A DNA stretch of 64,000 nucleotides, from NCBI GenBank assembly GCA_017305835.1, contig JAFKJY010000041.1:128467-192466 (forward strand), written 5' to 3'. Below, one piece after another: positions 62,763-64,000 of this stretch (position 1 is its first letter; each line of letters starts with the position of its first letter). The translations under genes and the position numbers were made by a program. The notes under the pieces are model-generated. The model was not told the DNA's origin. It saw only the letters and a program-made list of their open reading frames with translations, and made no database searches. The DNA comes from Hyphomicrobiales bacterium (GTDB lineage: Bacteria > Pseudomonadota > Alphaproteobacteria > Rhizobiales > Rhizobiaceae).

Positions 62763-64000
62763 ACCGTTCCGAGAGCGAGGACGGCCGGCACGAGATCGTC
62801 ATCGTGCGCCGCGGCGGCCACGACGACGAGGAAGGCCATCACGGCGGCGTCTGGAAGATCGCGTTCGCGGACTTCATGACCGCGATGATGTGCTTCTTCC
62901 TCGTCATGTGGCTCATCAACGCCGCCAACGAGCAGACGCGCGTCACGATCGCTAGCTATTTCAACCCGATCAAGCTGATCGACCGCAACACCAATCGGCG
63001 GGGCATCGACGACATCGGCGAAGGACCGCAGACCTCGGCGGCGACCGAGAGCAACGACGCCAACACCGACCGTCCGCACGGGGCGCGACGCGCGCTGAGC
63101 GGGCCGGCGGACAACGCGAACTCGTCCGACGCTTCGGATACGATCAAGCATTCGGACGAGAACCTGTTCGCCGATCCCTATGCGGTGCTGGCCGAGATCG
63201 CGGCCGACACCGACCGTCTCCAGAACATCAGCGCCAAGGGCGATGGCGGCGCGACCGTCGCAGGCCCCGCGACCGGCGCGTCCGGCGGGCCGTCCTATCG
63301 CGATCCCTTCGCGCCGGATTTCTGGTCGACGCAGATCGAGACGTCGACGGCGCAGGAAACCGCGCGCAAGAGCGTGCCGGAGGGCGAGGTCGTGGCGGAC
63401 GAGCCGCCGGCAGAGCAGCGCTTCGCCGTCAACGCCCCCGCGACGGCGCCCGACGCGCCGCCGGCGAAGGCAGACGACGAGCTGGCCAAGGCGTTCTCGC
63501 CGAAGCCGCAGCAGCAGGAGGAGACGCCTCCGCCGGAGGCCGCCAAGGCGGAGGAAAAGGCCGCGCCTGCTGCCGAAGCGCCGCCGCCGCCCGCGGTAGC
63601 CGAGGCTGCCCAGCCCGATGCGGCCGAGAAGCTGGCGGCCCAGATCCGCACCGAGCTCGCGGCCGCCTTCGGCGGCACCGGCAATCTCCAGGGCGTGACC
63701 GTCGAGAAGGCCGACGGCGGCGTGATGATCTCGATCGCCGACGACATGCAGGACGGCATGTTCGAGATCGGATCGGCCGTGCCGCGCCGCCAGCTCGTGC
63801 TGGCGATGGAGAAGATCGGCCGGACGCTGGCCGAGCACCAGGGCAAGGTGACAATCAACGGCCACACCGACGCGCGGCCGTTCTCCAACGGCAAATACGA
63901 CAACTGGCGGCTGTCGACGGCGCGCGCGCAGGCGACCTACTACATGCTCGTGCGCGGCGGGCTGGACGAGGCGCGCGTGCGCAGCGTGGCCGGGTTCGCC
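62759..64000 (+). CDS. motB: Flagellar stator protein MotB, 3' partial
   Basis: Open from the ATG at 62759 (overlapping fliH by four bases) to the window end, 414 codons, so only the C-terminus is missing. A basic/acidic cytoplasmic start (MNRSESEDGRHEIVIVRRGGHDDEEGHHGG), one membrane helix with the proton-accepting Asp38 (WKIAFADFMTAMMCFFLVMWL), a very long Ala/Pro/Glu-rich periplasmic linker (~75-290), then the OmpA/MotB peptidoglycan-binding domain (INGHTDARPFSNGKYDNWRLSTARAQATYYMLVRGGL). The long linker is a known trait of rhizobial MotB. Confidence 0.95.
   Translation, partial: MNRSESEDGRHEIVIVRRGGHDDEEGHHGGVWKIAFADFMTAMMCFFLVMWLINAANEQTRVTIASYFNPIKLIDRNTNRRGIDDIGEGPQTSAATESNDANTDRPHGARRALSGPADNANSSDASDTIKHSDENLFADPYAVLAEIAADTDRLQNISAKGDGGATVAGPATGASGGPSYRDPFAPDFWSTQIETSTAQETARKSVPEGEVVADEPPAEQRFAVNAPATAPDAPPAKADDELAKAFSPKPQQQEETPPPEAAKAEEKAAPAAEAPPPPAVAEAAQPDAAEKLAAQIRTELAAAFGGTGNLQGVTVEKADGGVMISIADDMQDGMFEIGSAVPRRQLVLAMEKIGRTLAEHQGKVTINGHTDARPFSNGKYDNWRLSTARAQATYYMLVRGGLDEARVRSVAGFA

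Overview
The window is high-GC chromosomal DNA from an alphaproteobacterium of the order Hyphomicrobiales (Rhizobiales), most like the Phyllobacteriaceae (Mesorhizobium and relatives). The placement rests on these markers: an Omp10-type lipoprotein, homospermidine synthase, a lysine/ornithine decarboxylase behind a long structured leader of speF type, the LuxR-type flagellar regulators VisN/VisR, the stator chaperone MotE, the DUF1217 flagellar protein, the flagellar gene order known from Sinorhizobium/Mesorhizobium, and small nested-palindrome repeats typical of these genomes. No rRNA, tRNA, CRISPR array, transposase or phage gene was seen.

Region 1 (1-40.9 kb) is a housekeeping and accessory mosaic of short operons. 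It holds the 3' end of galU, an outer-membrane barrel protein, an SPFH/NfeD pair, a MAPEG protein, an FAD oxidoreductase, ferrochelatase, a periplasmic 5'-nucleotidase fused to LysM, a PaaK-like CoA ligase, the Omp10-like lipoprotein, homospermidine synthase, a trypsin-fold protein that has lost its catalytic His and Ser, oligoendopeptidase F, a sigma-54 response regulator, a DUF882 peptidase-like protein, KDPG aldolase, an N-acetylmuramidase and TrhO. Next come a TerB-like protein, an SDR enzyme, an aminotransferase, GNAT enzymes, a DenD-like epimerase followed by a rhomboid-like membrane protein, and a DUF1007/NicO metal exporter pair. A LysR regulator with an amidase lies divergent to the decarboxylase. 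The block from 34.8 to 40.9 kb is themed on copper and electron transfer: pseudoazurin, a di-haem cytochrome with a beta-helix protein, and a copper P-type ATPase with its MerR/CueR-type regulator behind a near-canonical CueR promoter.

Region 2 (41.2-64.0 kb) is an almost uninterrupted flagellar/motility island. It starts with the master regulators visN-visR. A leftward block follows (conserved hypothetical, flhB, fliG, fliN, fliM, motA), then a long rightward block (DUF1217, flgF, fliI, conserved hypothetical, flgB, flgC, fliE, flgG, flgA, flgI, motE, flgH, fliL, fliP). Two flagellin genes, fliF, a fliH-like gene and motB (cut by the window end) complete it. Many genes overlap by 1-4 bases, as expected for translational coupling. 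The striking defect is an in-frame TAG in flgF; the rest of flgF is intact after it.

The observations most worth following are: the flgF nonsense codon; the ~440-nt decarboxylase leader, which has a segment able to pair with the Shine-Dalgarno region; a candidate anti-Shine-Dalgarno small RNA with an excellent terminator between the TerB-like and SDR genes; a palindromic repeat translated in frame inside the amidase; and the pseudo-protease.
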